From assembly GCA_003010405.1 (NCBI GenBank), contig PJLO01000019.1, positions 1 to 41,291 on the forward strand: a stretch of DNA of 41,291 nucleotides, read 5' to 3'. The position numbers were made by a program, and so were the translations under genes. The DNA is from Acidobacteriota bacterium (GTDB lineage Bacteria; Acidobacteriota; Terriglobia; Terriglobales; Acidobacteriaceae). The first letter of the stretch is position 1. Each line of letters starts with the position of its first letter. The notes under the pieces were generated by a model that worked only from the letters and a program-made list of their open reading frames with translations, was not told where the DNA came from and did not search any database. Shown here piece by piece: positions 7,406-16,592 of the stretch.

Positions 7406-8326
7406 ATGTTCGGATTTTCCCGTTACAACTACGAGCGCTTTCGCCGCGAGATGCTGCAAAACGATTCGGACGACCGCTGGGGTCGTGCTCCTGAACCCGG
7501 CGACGAAGCGCCCGACTTCGAGTTGCGCTCTCTTAGTGGCGAGTTTGTAAAGCTCTCCGACTTCAAGAATTCACGAAACGTTGTGCTCACCTTCGGCTCG
7601 GCCACCTGTCCGCGGACCGCTGCTTCCATCGGCGGCCTTCGCTCGCTCGCTCACGAGTTCCCTATCTCCGAGGTCGAGTTCCTTTTCATCTACGTGCGCG
7701 AAGCACATCCCGGATCCCAGATCCCTGCGCACCACTCGATCGAAGACAAGGTTCGTGCCGCCACTCTGCTGCGCCATCAGGAAGAGATCGAATTCCCCGT
7801 GCTTATCGATGAACTCGGCGGCACGGTCCATCGCACTTATGGCGCGCTTCCCAACGCATCTTTCATCATCGACAAGAGCGGCCGCATCGCCTATCGCTCG
7901 TATGCCAGCCACGGCCACTCACTTGGCGCTGCTCTGGAAGAACTGCTCGAACGCCAGAAGGAGCGCGGCGTGCATCATGCCGTAGTCCACGGCGGCCAGG
8001 ACACAATCTCCCCTTCGCTAAAAACTTTTGTCAACGCTTACCGTGCCATCGAGCGCGGAGGCTATGATGCGGTCGTCAACTTTCGCGGCGAACTTGGAAT
8101 TCCGGGCCGTGTAGTCCTCGCCGGAGGACGCATGGCGCGCCCCATGACCGAGCATCCGGCCATTACCATCGCCACAGCAATCGGCGTCGCTGGAGCCATC
8201 GGTCTCGGCCTTTGGGCCGGTTACGAACTGCGCAAGCGCCGCTTTGCCAGCAAGCCGTACAACGCCTATCGTAAGTTTGAAAAACGCCGCACTGATGAGG
8301 ACGAATACACTGCGGTGGGAATCTAA
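7406..8326 (+). CDS. Deiodinase-like redoxin with C-terminal membrane helix
   Basis: The product is 306 residues from ATG 7406, chosen because CGGAGG lies 5 bases upstream; the frame is open 90 codons further but that part is spacer-like. Residues about 36-190 form a thioredoxin-fold domain of the iodothyronine-deiodinase/AhpC-TSA type: APDFELRSLSG, then VVLTFGSATCPRTA, then FLFIYVREAHP. The FGS-x-T-[U/C]-P and IY-EAHP signatures are typical of deiodinase-like proteins. C68 occupies the position of selenocysteine in animal deiodinases. The second half has a helix at about residues 249-275 (ITIATAIGVAGAIGLGLWAG) followed by a basic tail, suggesting membrane attachment. In bacteria the substrate of these proteins is not established; a peroxidase or thiol-redox role is more likely than deiodination. 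Confidence 0.82.
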   Translation: MFGFSRYNYERFRREMLQNDSDDRWGRAPEPGDEAPDFELRSLSGEFVKLSDFKNSRNVVLTFGSATCPRTAASIGGLRSLAHEFPISEVEFLFIYVREAHPGSQIPAHHSIEDKVRAATLLRHQEEIEFPVLIDELGGTVHRTYGALPNASFIIDKSGRIAYRSYASHGHSLGAALEELLERQKERGVHHAVVHGGQDTISPSLKTFVNAYRAIERGGYDAVVNFRGELGIPGRVVLAGGRMARPMTEHPAITIATAIGVAGAIGLGLWAGYELRKRRFASKPYNAYRKFEKRRTDEDEYTAVGI

Positions 8327-8370
8327 CCCTAACCCCTCACCCCTGACTACCTCTCGCAGCGCAAAATACA

Positions 8371-8394
8371 AAGGCCGCCTCTATGGGCGGCCTT
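8371..8394. terminator. Bidirectional hairpin between convergent genes
   Basis: A perfect 9-bp stem (AAGGCCGCC at 8371-8379 with GGCGGCCTT at 8386-8394) around a 6-nt loop lies between the convergent 7406 gene and the MFS gene. The U-tract is poor on both sides, but position and stability fit a shared terminator. Confidence 0.6.
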
Positions 8395-8418
8395 AATGCA
8401 TTAGCGGCGAATTATCTA

Positions 8419-9702
8419 TTAGTCCACTTCCACCAATTCCGGTTCCAACTCCAGTTCCGGAACATCGACGGTTTTATCTTTCAGGTATGAGAAGCCGAAC
8501 CAGAAAAGCGCTGCCGTAATCCAGGCACATACCGACATTACCATCGCCATTGCGCTGGTTCCCTTCGTGCCAATCAGGTATCCGACGATCATGCTGGAAA
8601 TCGACCCGCCCAGCATCTGGGTAGTCCGCAGCAGGGCTGAGCCCGTTCCGGCTGCATTTGCCAATCCTTCCAGCGCCGAGTGCGTAGCGTTGGACAGCAC
8701 AATTCCGGCGCAGAAGTTGTTGATCACAACCAGCGCCGCCATCGGAATCGTCGTCGCATATACCGTATGCGTCAGCAACAACAGCAGACTGCTCGACACC
8801 ACGCTCACGCTCACGCCAACACCCAGCAACCGCAGGTGGGAGACTTTCCTGTTGAGCAGAAATCCGTTTACCAGCGAGCCCGTCGCCGTACCAGCGGAGG
8901 TCGTTGCAAACAACGCTGCAAAGCCCACGCGCGACAGCCCGAGCATGTTCATGAATACCAGCGGCGAAGCGGTGATGAAAGCGAACATTCCGCAAAAAGC
9001 AAACGTCTGCAAAGCGACTGCAACCCGGAAACGCTTGTCACTGTAAACCGTCGCATATCCGGCCACCAGAGACTTCGCATCGCCCCTCCTTCGCTCCGGA
9101 GGCAGAGTCTCCCTGAAGCCCAACACGCAGCAGCTGAGCAGCACTACTCCGATCGTACCCAGCACGACGTAGATGGAGCGCCATTGGCTCCATACCATCA
9201 GCACCAACACTCCCAGAGTCGGCGCAATCAGCGGTCCTACGTTGTTGACCAGCGTGACATAGGATTGGTGCTTGCGTCCTTCCAAACCAGTAAACACGTC
9301 GCGCACAATTGCCGCCGGCAGCGCGGCCGCTGCACCCACGGCGATTCCCTGCAGGAAGCGGCAGGCGAGCAGAACGTCGATTGCGGGTGCGAATAAACAT
9401 CCCAACCCCGCCAGCGTGTAGAGCGAGAGCCCGAAAATCATGATCGGCTTCCGCCCATAACGGTCTGACAATGGCCCAAAGAGAATCGGTCCCGAAGCAT
9501 AACCGAGCAGGAATATCCCCAGCGTTCGCGCCGCCAGCGCTGGCCCAACGTGAAAGAAGTGCTGCAGACTCGGCAGCGCAGGCAGGCTCATGTCAATTGA
9601 TAAGTTACAAAGTGCCGACGTCGCTCCAAGGAACACGATGTACAAAACCGAATTGCGGTCCAGTTCGAACCTGCTCGTCCGGGTACTCAGATCGTTCAAC
9701 AT
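8419..9702 (-). CDS. MFS drug efflux transporter, Bcr/CflA type
   Basis: The 427-residue inner-membrane protein has about 12 hydrophobic segments. After the first helix it shows the Bcr/CflA pattern SIDMSLPALPSL, then GPLSDRYGRKPIM (MFS motif A between helices 2 and 3), and a CRFLQGIAVGAAAALPAAIVRD segment typical of drug:H+ antiporters. It is expected to export toxic compounds in exchange for protons; the substrate cannot be told from sequence. The ATG at 9702 is chosen; a TTG at 9732 would add ten non-hydrophobic residues. It follows acnA but is separated from it by a strong terminator, so it probably has its own promoter. The C-terminus is unusually acidic (ELELEPELVEVD). Confidence 0.9.
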   Translation of the reverse strand: MLNDLSTRTSRFELDRNSVLYIVFLGATSALCNLSIDMSLPALPSLQHFFHVGPALAARTLGIFLLGYASGPILFGPLSDRYGRKPIMIFGLSLYTLAGLGCLFAPAIDVLLACRFLQGIAVGAAAALPAAIVRDVFTGLEGRKHQSYVTLVNNVGPLIAPTLGVLVLMVWSQWRSIYVVLGTIGVVLLSCCVLGFRETLPPERRRGDAKSLVAGYATVYSDKRFRVAVALQTFAFCGMFAFITASPLVFMNMLGLSRVGFAALFATTSAGTATGSLVNGFLLNRKVSHLRLLGVGVSVSVVSSSLLLLLTHTVYATTIPMAALVVINNFCAGIVLSNATHSALEGLANAAGTGSALLRTTQMLGGSISSMIVGYLIGTKGTSAMAMVMSVCAWITAALFWFGFSYLKDKTVDVPELELEPELVEVD

Positions 9703-9730
9703 ACCTTGAGTATAGGCCCGCCACCTGAAC

Positions 9731-9763
9731 AAAAAAGCAGGGCAAACTCTTAGTTTGCCCCGC
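9731..9763 (-). terminator. Intrinsic terminator of the aconitase gene
   Basis: On the minus strand, downstream of acnA, a stem pairs AGTTTGCCC with GGGCAAACT (arms 9740-9748 and 9752-9760, extendable to 9737 and 9763 across one mismatch) with a 3-nt loop. It is followed by TGC and six T residues. It is a textbook rho-independent terminator 31 bases after the acnA stop. Confidence 0.88.
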
Positions 9764-9793
9764 TCTTTCTTCCCAAATGTACTTACTTACCTA

Positions 9794-12493
9794 TTACCTG
9801 CCGCGCAGCAACTGCCGGATCACGTACTGCAAAATCCCGCCGTGCTGGTAATAGAGCACCTCCTGCGGAGTGTCGATCCGCAGCATAGCCTTAAACGTTT
9901 TCACCGATCCATCGCCAGCCGTGGCTTTTACTTCAACCGTTTTTCCTGGCGCGAAGTTGGCGAGCGCGGCGTCCACTGCCACGATTTCGTAGCTCTCCTC
10001 GCCCGTAATGCCCACGGTATCCGGGTTCTGCTCCGGCAAAAACTGCAACGGAAGAATCCCCATTCCAACTAAATTCGAGCGATGAATGCGCTCAAAGCTT
10101 TCCGCGATGACAGCCCTCACGCCCAGAAGCAGCGGACCCTTCGCCGCCCAGTCGCGTGAAGATCCCGAGCCATACTCCTTGCCCGCAATCACGATCACTG
10201 GCGTGCCTTCGCTGCGGTACTGCATCGCCGCATCGTAGATCGTCAGTTCCTTGCCGCTCGGAATGTGCTTCGTGTATCCGCCCTCGATATGCGGCACCAG
10301 CTTGTTGCGAATGCGCGTATTTGCGAACGTTCCGCGCATCATCACCTCATGATTTCCGCGCCGCGAGCCATACGAGTTGAAGTCCACCGGCTTCACTCCG
10401 TACTCCATCAGATACTTGCCCGCCGGACTGTCTTTCTTGATCGATCCCGCCGGAGAAATATGGTCCGTCGTCACCGAGTGCCCAAAGCGCGCCAGCACGC
10501 GAGCTCCTTTGATCACCGCAACCGGCTTCGGCTCCGCTGCCATTCCCTCAAAATACGGAGGATTCTGAATGTAAGTGGAATTGGCGTCCCACGAATATGT
10601 GTCGCCCGCCGGAACCTTCAGTCCGCGCCAGCGCGCGTCGCCTTCGAGCACATCGGCGTACGTGCCGCGGAACATCTCCGCCGTGATCACCCCGTGCACG
10701 ATCTCGTCCACTTCCTTCTGCGTCGGCCAAATATCCTTCAGGTACACCGGCCCGTTGTTTCCGTTGCCAATGGGGTCTTTGTACATGTCTATCATCTCGC
10801 CTGCCAGCGCAAACGCCACCACCAGCGGCGGAGACATCAGGTAGTTCGCGCGAACCTCGGAGTTGATGCGTCCCTCGAAATTCCTGTTCCCCGACAGGAC
10901 GCTCGCAACCACCAGATCCTGCGCAGCCACCACGTCGGAAACCTCCTGCGGCAGCGGTCCTGAATTCCCAATGCAAGTCGTGCAGCCATAACCTACAAGG
11001 TTGAAACCAAGCTGGTCGAGATAGGTCTGCAACCCCGACGCATTCAGATACTCGGTCACCACCTTCGACCCTGGAGCCAGCGATGTCTTCACCCACGCAG
11101 GACACTTCAATCCCTTCTCCACCGCTTTTTTAGCCAGCAGCCCGGCTGCCACCAGCACGTACGGGTTCGACGTATTCGTGCAGCTCGTAATGGCCGCAAT
11201 CACCACGCTGCCATGATGCAGAGCCGTCGCAAAGTCCTTCGAATCCCTTTCCGCGCGTCCTGCCGTTTTCGCCACAACTTTTGCATCCGGCTTCATCAGC
11301 GCAGGCAGCGCCTCCGCAAACGAGGCCGCCGCTTGCGACAGCTCCACCCGGTCCTGTGGACGCTTCGGCCCGGCAATCGAAGGCTCAATCGCACCCAGGT
11401 CGATGTGCAGTACATCCGTGTACTCCGCCTCCGGAGAGCTTGCCGAGTGGAACAGCCCCTGCTCTTTGTAGTAAGCCTCCACCAGCGCAATCTGCTCATC
11501 GCTGCGCCCTGTCAGCCGCAGATACCGCAACGTTTCCTCATCCACGGGGAAGATTCCGCAAGTCGCTCCATACTCGGGCGCCATATTTGCAATCGTCGCG
11601 CGGTCGGCCAGTGTCAGCGATCCCAGGCTCGGCCCAAAGTACTCCACGAACTTCCCCACCACGCCCTTCTTGCGCAGCACCTCGGTCACGGTCAGCACCA
11701 GGTCGGTCGCGGTCGAGCCTTCGCGCAGCTTGCCCGTAAACCTCACGCCCACAACCTGCGGAATCAGCATCGAAGCCGCTTGCCCCAGCATTGCCGCCTC
11801 GGCTTCAATTCCGCCAACGCCCCAGCCGAGCACGCCCAGACCGTTCACCATCGTGGTGTGCGAATCCGTCCCCACCAGCGTGTCCGGATAGGCCACTGCG
11901 GTCTTGCCATTCTCTTCCAGCACAAACACCACTCGCGCCAGATACTCCAGATTTACCTGGTGCACGATTCCCGTATCCGGAGGCACGATCGCAAAATTCT
12001 TCAGCGCGCTCTGCCCCCAGCGCAGGAAGGCATACCGCTCCTGATTGCGCTGAAACTCCAGTGCCGCGTTCAGATCGAAAGCCTGTGGCGTACCGAACTC
12101 GTCTACCTGCACCGAGTGGTCAATCACCAGCTCTGCCGGTTGCAGAGGGTTGATCTTTTTCGCGTCGCCACCAAGCCTCGCCATGGCGTCGCGCATCGCA
12201 GCCAAATCCACAATTGCCGGAACACCCGTGAAATCCTGTAGCAGAACCCGGCTCGGCATAAACGAAATCTCCTCCGCCGAGGTCGTCTTCGAGGTCCACG
12301 AGGCCAGCGCGCGAATCATCTCCGCCGTGCAACTGACTCCGTCTTCGCGGCGCAGCAGATTCTCCAGCAGAATGCGCAGCGAATAAGGCAGCCGAGCCGT
12401 TTGAAACCCGTGTTTGTCCAGAGAAGAGATGCGGAAGAAGTCGTACTGCCTGCTGCCAACGCGAAGCGAGGAGCGGCTGCCAAATGTATTCAT
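9794..12493 (-). CDS. acnA: Aconitate hydratase A
   Basis: The product is 899 residues, the normal length for the AcnA/IRP1 type. The enzyme interconverts citrate and isocitrate in the TCA cycle through a [4Fe-4S] cluster. Visible signatures include VGTDSHTTMVNGLGVLGWGVGG, ITSCTNTSNP (first cluster cysteine) and GYGCTTCIGNSGPL (the paired cluster cysteines). The C-terminal swivel domain has GSGSSRDWAAKGP and ERIHRSNLVGMG. The ATG at 12493 (MNTFGSRSS) is preferred over an upstream extension that has a Pro-rich, unrelated sequence. The gene stands alone with its own terminator. As in other AcnA proteins, moonlighting RNA binding of the apo form is possible. Confidence 0.97.
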   Translation of the reverse strand: MNTFGSRSSLRVGSRQYDFFRISSLDKHGFQTARLPYSLRILLENLLRREDGVSCTAEMIRALASWTSKTTSAEEISFMPSRVLLQDFTGVPAIVDLAAMRDAMARLGGDAKKINPLQPAELVIDHSVQVDEFGTPQAFDLNAALEFQRNQERYAFLRWGQSALKNFAIVPPDTGIVHQVNLEYLARVVFVLEENGKTAVAYPDTLVGTDSHTTMVNGLGVLGWGVGGIEAEAAMLGQAASMLIPQVVGVRFTGKLREGSTATDLVLTVTEVLRKKGVVGKFVEYFGPSLGSLTLADRATIANMAPEYGATCGIFPVDEETLRYLRLTGRSDEQIALVEAYYKEQGLFHSASSPEAEYTDVLHIDLGAIEPSIAGPKRPQDRVELSQAAASFAEALPALMKPDAKVVAKTAGRAERDSKDFATALHHGSVVIAAITSCTNTSNPYVLVAAGLLAKKAVEKGLKCPAWVKTSLAPGSKVVTEYLNASGLQTYLDQLGFNLVGYGCTTCIGNSGPLPQEVSDVVAAQDLVVASVLSGNRNFEGRINSEVRANYLMSPPLVVAFALAGEMIDMYKDPIGNGNNGPVYLKDIWPTQKEVDEIVHGVITAEMFRGTYADVLEGDARWRGLKVPAGDTYSWDANSTYIQNPPYFEGMAAEPKPVAVIKGARVLARFGHSVTTDHISPAGSIKKDSPAGKYLMEYGVKPVDFNSYGSRRGNHEVMMRGTFANTRIRNKLVPHIEGGYTKHIPSGKELTIYDAAMQYRSEGTPVIVIAGKEYGSGSSRDWAAKGPLLLGVRAVIAESFERIHRSNLVGMGILPLQFLPEQNPDTVGITGEESYEIVAVDAALANFAPGKTVEVKATAGDGSVKTFKAMLRIDTPQEVLYYQHGGILQYVIRQLLRGR

Positions 12494-12741
12494 AGTTCGC
12501 CTTAAGTATGGATTTTTAGGGACCGGGCGCGGCACCCCGCCGCGCAACCCGTCTTGACCGGCCCGCCCACGCAGACACCCCGCCGCGGAAGCGCACCAGT
12601 CGAACTACCAGTGTAGTCCGAAGCTATTGAACATGAAAACAGTTGCCGCGCTTTCTGAATCGCGCACATTACAAAATCAGAGCCAAAAAGCAAAGGTCGG
12701 CGCAACGGCCAGCCCTCGCTTTGCATGAATCTGTCTACCTT

Positions 12742-13836
12742 TTACCACACCGTGAGCTTTGCCTTGTCCACCCACTCGTGGTAGCCCGTGCCGCTGGCGT
12801 TTACGTCAAGCTGCCACTGTGCTCCGAGGTTATCTGCCCAACCAAGGTATTTCGCAGGCTGGGTCTGATTCAGGTTGTAAACAACTCCGTCAACCACAAG
12901 CGTTTTATAGGTATAAGTGTGGTTGGTGTGGTTGGTGGTCATATACCACTGAATGTGATGCCAAGTTCCGGGCGTGAACTTCTGGCATGGAATGGTAGTG
13001 TGCAGCCATTTTCCGGTGTATTCATTCCAGGTGTCCCACACGCGAGCAGCGTAGTTGCACTGAGTACCGATCATGTAGTTGTAGCCACCGACAAACTGGA
13101 AAGCATCGTACTCAAGCGTCTGCGCTGCAGTCAGGGAAGCCTTATCGAGCTGTACCCAGAAATCCCACAGGAAATTCGTCACGCTGTTGTTCTTCCCCAA
13201 CTTCTTGTACCAGAGAGCGTTGCTCCAGCTACCAGTCTGGTAAAGCTGCATGCTGCGTCCGTCCAGCGAGGGCGAAGTTTGATTGAATGCCTGCCAGTAG
13301 GTGCCTGCGCCTGAACCACCGGCGCACGCTGGAGTATTGCAGGTGCCCCATCCGCTGGTCATTTCCTCGATGTTGTTAAATACCTTGGCCGTGGATGGCG
13401 GAGTAGGAAGCCCCTTGCTGGTGGCGGGGGCGGGCGTCTCTCCAGTCTTCACTCCCGTGCTGCTGGAAACTATGACTTGCATCGCCCGACTGTCGTACGC
13501 GCCGCTTGAGTCCCATGCGCGAACCACCACCTGGTGGGTTCCGGTTGTGGTTGCGATGCTAGTATCGATGGTTCCAGCAGCAGGGCCTGAGTAGGCGTCC
13601 CTGCCGTCCACGTAAACATGCCAGCCTGTGATCGGACGTGAACTAGTTGCCGTGGCACGCACGCGAAGCGGCGCGGCTACAGTCGCATACGGTGTGGGAG
13701 TAGCGACGTTAACCGAAATCTGTGCAATGCCAAAGGGTGCAAATGCAAACAAAAAAAGCGCTGCAAGCAAGTTTTTAATCAATGGAGCACCTGTATAAGG
13801 AAATTTTTGCCAACTCGTTCGTCGTCTGAGCAGCAT
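12742..13836 (-). CDS. Secreted protein with Ig-like and lectin/glucanase-like domains
   Basis: The ATG at 13836 gives 364 residues. A TTG at 13782 preceded by AGGTG at good spacing would remove 18 residues and give a cleaner signal peptide (LIKNLLAALFLFAFAPFGIAQ); this TTG may be the true start. After the signal peptide comes an Ig-like domain of about 80 residues (VATPTPYATVAAPLRVRATA... HVYVDGRDAYSG ... VVVRAWDSSGAYDS), then a Pro/Thr/Ser linker. The last 200 residues are Trp- and Asn-rich (SWSNALWYKKLG, LWDFWVQLD, WHHIQWYM) and resemble a concanavalin-like jelly-roll that may bind polysaccharide. No catalytic Glu pair of a known glycosidase family was recognised. Exported carbohydrate-binding or surface role is inferred. 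Confidence 0.78.
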   Translation of the reverse strand: MLLRRRTSWQKFPYTGAPLIKNLLAALFLFAFAPFGIAQISVNVATPTPYATVAAPLRVRATATSSRPITGWHVYVDGRDAYSGPAAGTIDTSIATTTGTHQVVVRAWDSSGAYDSRAMQVIVSSSTGVKTGETPAPATSKGLPTPPSTAKVFNNIEEMTSGWGTCNTPACAGGSGAGTYWQAFNQTSPSLDGRSMQLYQTGSWSNALWYKKLGKNNSVTNFLWDFWVQLDKASLTAAQTLEYDAFQFVGGYNYMIGTQCNYAARVWDTWNEYTGKWLHTTIPCQKFTPGTWHHIQWYMTTNHTNHTYTYKTLVVDGVVYNLNQTQPAKYLGWADNLGAQWQLDVNASGTGYHEWVDKAKLTVW

Positions 13837-14246
13837 CTGACCGTTCCAATATCGAGCAGCGCCGTCGATTGAAACATTCGTCGAAGCACCTAAGGTGTTT
13901 AAGATTCCTGCCTTAAGGCCATCTGAATTGTAAGTACAAAACTTTTAGCGAAGATGTAAGTTGCTGGCCTGAGTTGCTCGTCTCAAAAGTTCAGAGTCAA
14001 TGGAATTCAGGAAAAATGATCAACCGATTTAATTTGCAGTGGCTTGCAAACAGAGTTTTGAGAGTAGCGAAGCCTGTTCAGAAAAACGAGGTTTTCAACA
14101 GCCTTAGAGACTCCTAGAGCCGCACCTAGGCCCGGATGGATCATAGCTGCTGTTTTTTCTAGGTGAGTTCCTGGATTTGTGGAGACTGCTCAAAGCGTGC
14201 TTTTGGCTAGACGAGGAGTTCGCCCTCGGACGAAGCCAAAGCACTC
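13837..14246. other. 410-base region with no gene; promoter region of the secreted protein
   Basis: The region is more AT-rich than the genes. It contains a perfect inverted repeat CACCT-A-AGGTG at 13887-13897 and an 8-bp palindrome CCTTAAGG close by, about 50-80 bases upstream of the secreted-protein start, so they could be operator sites. I found no coding frame or known riboswitch motif. Confidence 0.35.
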
Positions 14247-14792
14247 TCAGGCGTCGGGCATGTCGAAAAACTTGCCTTCCAGCTCACCAATCAGGCCCCG
14301 GACATTTGCGGGAACAGTAATTGAGTTTCCACGTGTATGGTCAATCGTGACTATGGTCGAATCGATCACCGCCGCCACGATCCTAAGTTCCTGGCTGACG
14401 ATGATGTGTTCCATCCTCATACTGCTGTTGCCGATCCTGCTGACCCGCGTCCCGACGCAGGCTATGTCAGGAAACCTCAACGGTGTTTTGTAATCGCATT
14501 TCACACTGGCCAGAATGGGACCGGTTCCGGAAGGCGGCAAACCCGTCCACAGAGAAATGCGACGTAGATACTCGACCCGCGCGCGCTCGCACCACTGAAG
14601 GTAAACAAGATTGTTGACGTGCTTAAATTCGTCCTCATCGCTCCGAAGAATAGGAAAATTCATGACGATCGGAAAGCCGTCAAGCAGGTCTTCCACAGAA
14701 ACCGCAACACTCAGAGGGATGTCCAGATCTTGATTCTGCGCGTCTGACAACGAAGCCAAGTCGTCGTCTTCAGGTAAAGCAAATTTCTTCAT
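14247..14792 (-). CDS. Acyl-CoA thioesterase, hotdog fold (4HBT/YbgC-like)
   Basis: The 181-residue protein contains the 4-hydroxybenzoyl-CoA-thioesterase type signature: DEDEFKHVNNLVYLQWCERARVEYLR at about residues 52-78, where the Asp and the HVNN-Y segment form the active site at the dimer interface. Downstream strands (ILASVKCDYKTPLRFPD, SMRMEHIIVS) match the hotdog fold. The N-terminal 35 residues are acidic and not part of the domain. It probably hydrolyses acyl-CoA thioesters; the substrate is unknown. The start ATG is preceded by GCGGGA at suitable distance. The next gene upstream also encodes a hotdog protein, which may point to related roles. Confidence 0.85.
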   Translation of the reverse strand: MKKFALPEDDDLASLSDAQNQDLDIPLSVAVSVEDLLDGFPIVMNFPILRSDEDEFKHVNNLVYLQWCERARVEYLRRISLWTGLPPSGTGPILASVKCDYKTPLRFPDIACVGTRVSRIGNSSMRMEHIIVSQELRIVAAVIDSTIVTIDHTRGNSITVPANVRGLIGELEGKFFDMPDA

Positions 14793-14899
14793 TTTCGTCC
14801 CGCAAACTCCTGAGACTTACGATACCAAATTGCAATTCGGGAGCCAACAGATGTTCTCGTTGCCACTGTAAAGATTCGTCAATTTTCGTCCGCCTGACT

Positions 14900-15391
14900 C
14901 TATTCCGAACCTCGCATTCCTGTGCGTTTCTTTCTAATATGCAACGTCCTCTCGGCCTCGGCTACTACTTCTCCGCCCTGATCCTTGATCTGCACCACAA
15001 ACACCGGTTCGAACTTGGCCTGATTTTCCGCGCCTCTGCGCGCCTCTTCAATTTGCTCCTGGCTCAGCCTGAATTCTGCCCTGACTGTTCCTTTCGCCGG
15101 TTTACGAAAGCGAATCGAGGCCGCCTTGTCCCAGACTACGAAGTCAGGCCCGAGGTTCTCAATCAGCATCAGCATGTAAAACGGATCGGTCATTGCAAAC
15201 AGAGAGCCGCCGAAATGTACGCCCACGTAGTTCGAGTTCCAGAAGCGCAAGTGCATCTCGACATCTACTTCTCGAAAATCCTTCGAAATGCGCCGTACTT
15301 TCACCCCCATGCCGAGATAGGGAGGCCACCAATTCAACAGCCCCAGCAAGCTGCGCTTTACCCGCATTCCGCTCAAGAACTTGTCCTCCAC
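14900..15391 (-). CDS. DUF4442-type hotdog-fold protein (putative thioesterase)
   Basis: The 163-residue protein has the pattern of DUF4442/YiiD-C hotdog proteins: a short N-terminal helix (LLGLLNWWPPYLGMGVKV), RRISKDFREVDVEMHLRFWNSNYVGVHFGGSLFAMTDP, and a later KAASIRFRKPAKGTVRAEF strand. Members are thought to act on thioesters, but no reaction is established. The assigned start is a GTG at 15391; ATGs further in would shorten it by 8 or more residues. It lies 79 bases after birA and 107 bases before the 4HBT thioesterase gene, all on one strand, so a loose operon is possible. Confidence 0.82.
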   Translation of the reverse strand: MEDKFLSGMRVKRSLLGLLNWWPPYLGMGVKVRRISKDFREVDVEMHLRFWNSNYVGVHFGGSLFAMTDPFYMLMLIENLGPDFVVWDKAASIRFRKPAKGTVRAEFRLSQEQIEEARRGAENQAKFEPVFVVQIKDQGGEVVAEAERTLHIRKKRTGMRGSE

Positions 15392-15470
15392 CGCCTGCCA
15401 CTGATTCTTGGGCAGACGAAAGGGGTGCTCTGAACTCGCCAGCGTGATCGGCAGTTACCTGAAAGAACAC

Positions 15471-16484
15471 CTATCTCTCCCTGACTCCCCCGCTAAGCAC
15501 CGTCCGCATCCCTTGCGCCGTCTCAACCTTCAGGAAACCACGATCATCGAGCCCTCGAGTCACGCCCTCGTAGCCGCCGTCTTCCTCTACCCAAACCACG
15601 CGATCGCAGCAGTAAGATGAGTGCTGCTCGAAACGGCGCAAGATGCTTTCCTTCGCGCCTCCTATGCCATGATGCAGCGCTGACTGCTCGCGATCTAGTG
15701 CGCGCAACAGCGCGGCCACCAGCGGAACGCGAGCGAAGCGGCGTCCCGCCGCGATACGCAGCGAGGTCGCGATCGATTCCAGCTCCGCCGGAAACTCCAT
15801 TTGATTCACGTTAATGCCCATGCCCACCACGACATAGCGGACCTTGGTCACCTCCGCGTTCAGTTCCGTTAAAATGCCACAAAATTTCTTGCCGCCCAGC
15901 ATCACGTCGTTGGGCCAGCGCAGATCGCCCCACAGACCGGTCACTTCATGTACGGCATCAACCACTGCCAGCCCCGCCGCCAGCGACAAAATAATCACAT
16001 CCGCCGGAGCCAGCCTCGGACGCAGTAGCGCCGAGCAGTAAATCCCATCCCGCGGATTCGATTCCCAGGTATGTCCCGCGCGTCCTTTGCCGGCCGTCTG
16101 CTCTTCCGCCAGCCAAACCGCGCCTTCCGCAACGCCCTCGGCTCCGCCTTTCATTGCCATCGTCGAAGTCGATCCGATCTTGGCATAGTGCCTCACGCCC
16201 CCGGCGAAAACCGTCCCTGCAATTTCCGGTTCGAGCACCTCCGGCAGCGCCACGTCAGCTTCACTCGTAAGCCGGAACCCTGATGCCGCCGAGCCGTCCA
16301 GCTCCACGCCCAGCCCGCGCAACTCGTCTGCCAGCATCCCGGTTTCATTCACCGGCACGCCCGCCGCCGCAGCCAAGTCTTTTGCGCTCAGCACGCCCGA
16401 GCCTCGCGAACCATGCAGCACATCCCGCAGCGCCACCACCGCGCGGCCCAGCCGCGAATCCGTTTGGAATGTCTCTTCACTCAT
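15471..16484 (-). CDS. birA: Biotin-[acetyl-CoA-carboxylase] ligase, with DNA-binding domain
   Basis: The enzyme makes biotinoyl-AMP and transfers biotin to the acetyl-CoA carboxylase carrier protein. The catalytic domain shows the KIGSTSTMAM segment, EEQTAGKGRAGHTWES (the biotinyl-AMP loop, normally GRGRRG), LRWPNDVMLGGKKFCGILTE and VVGMGINVN. Residues about 1-75 form a winged-helix HTH (SAKDLAAAAGV ... MLADELRGLGVEL), so it is the bifunctional type that can also repress biotin genes. A short C-terminal SH3-like domain ends it. ATG 16484 (MSEET) is used; an ATG at 16505 adds seven residues. No biotin-synthesis gene is next to it. Confidence 0.93.
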   Translation of the reverse strand: MSEETFQTDSRLGRAVVALRDVLHGSRGSGVLSAKDLAAAAGVPVNETGMLADELRGLGVELDGSAASGFRLTSEADVALPEVLEPEIAGTVFAGGVRHYAKIGSTSTMAMKGGAEGVAEGAVWLAEEQTAGKGRAGHTWESNPRDGIYCSALLRPRLAPADVIILSLAAGLAVVDAVHEVTGLWGDLRWPNDVMLGGKKFCGILTELNAEVTKVRYVVVGMGINVNQMEFPAELESIATSLRIAAGRRFARVPLVAALLRALDREQSALHHGIGGAKESILRRFEQHSSYCCDRVVWVEEDGGYEGVTRGLDDRGFLKVETAQGMRTVLSGGVRER

Positions 16485-16592
16485 GCAAGCAGTATAGAGG
16501 TCCATAGTAGCTTTACGTTTCTACGCGCGGTATCCGCGCAAGAACAAACATCCCGGCACTTCGCCGGGGACCTCAAACACTATTCCGCCTGT

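Noticed and set aside
11213..12241. 342-codon open frame on the plus strand
   Set aside because: It is entirely antisense to acnA, Arg/His/Gln-rich with no recognisable domain, and arises from the high-GC codon pattern of aconitase.
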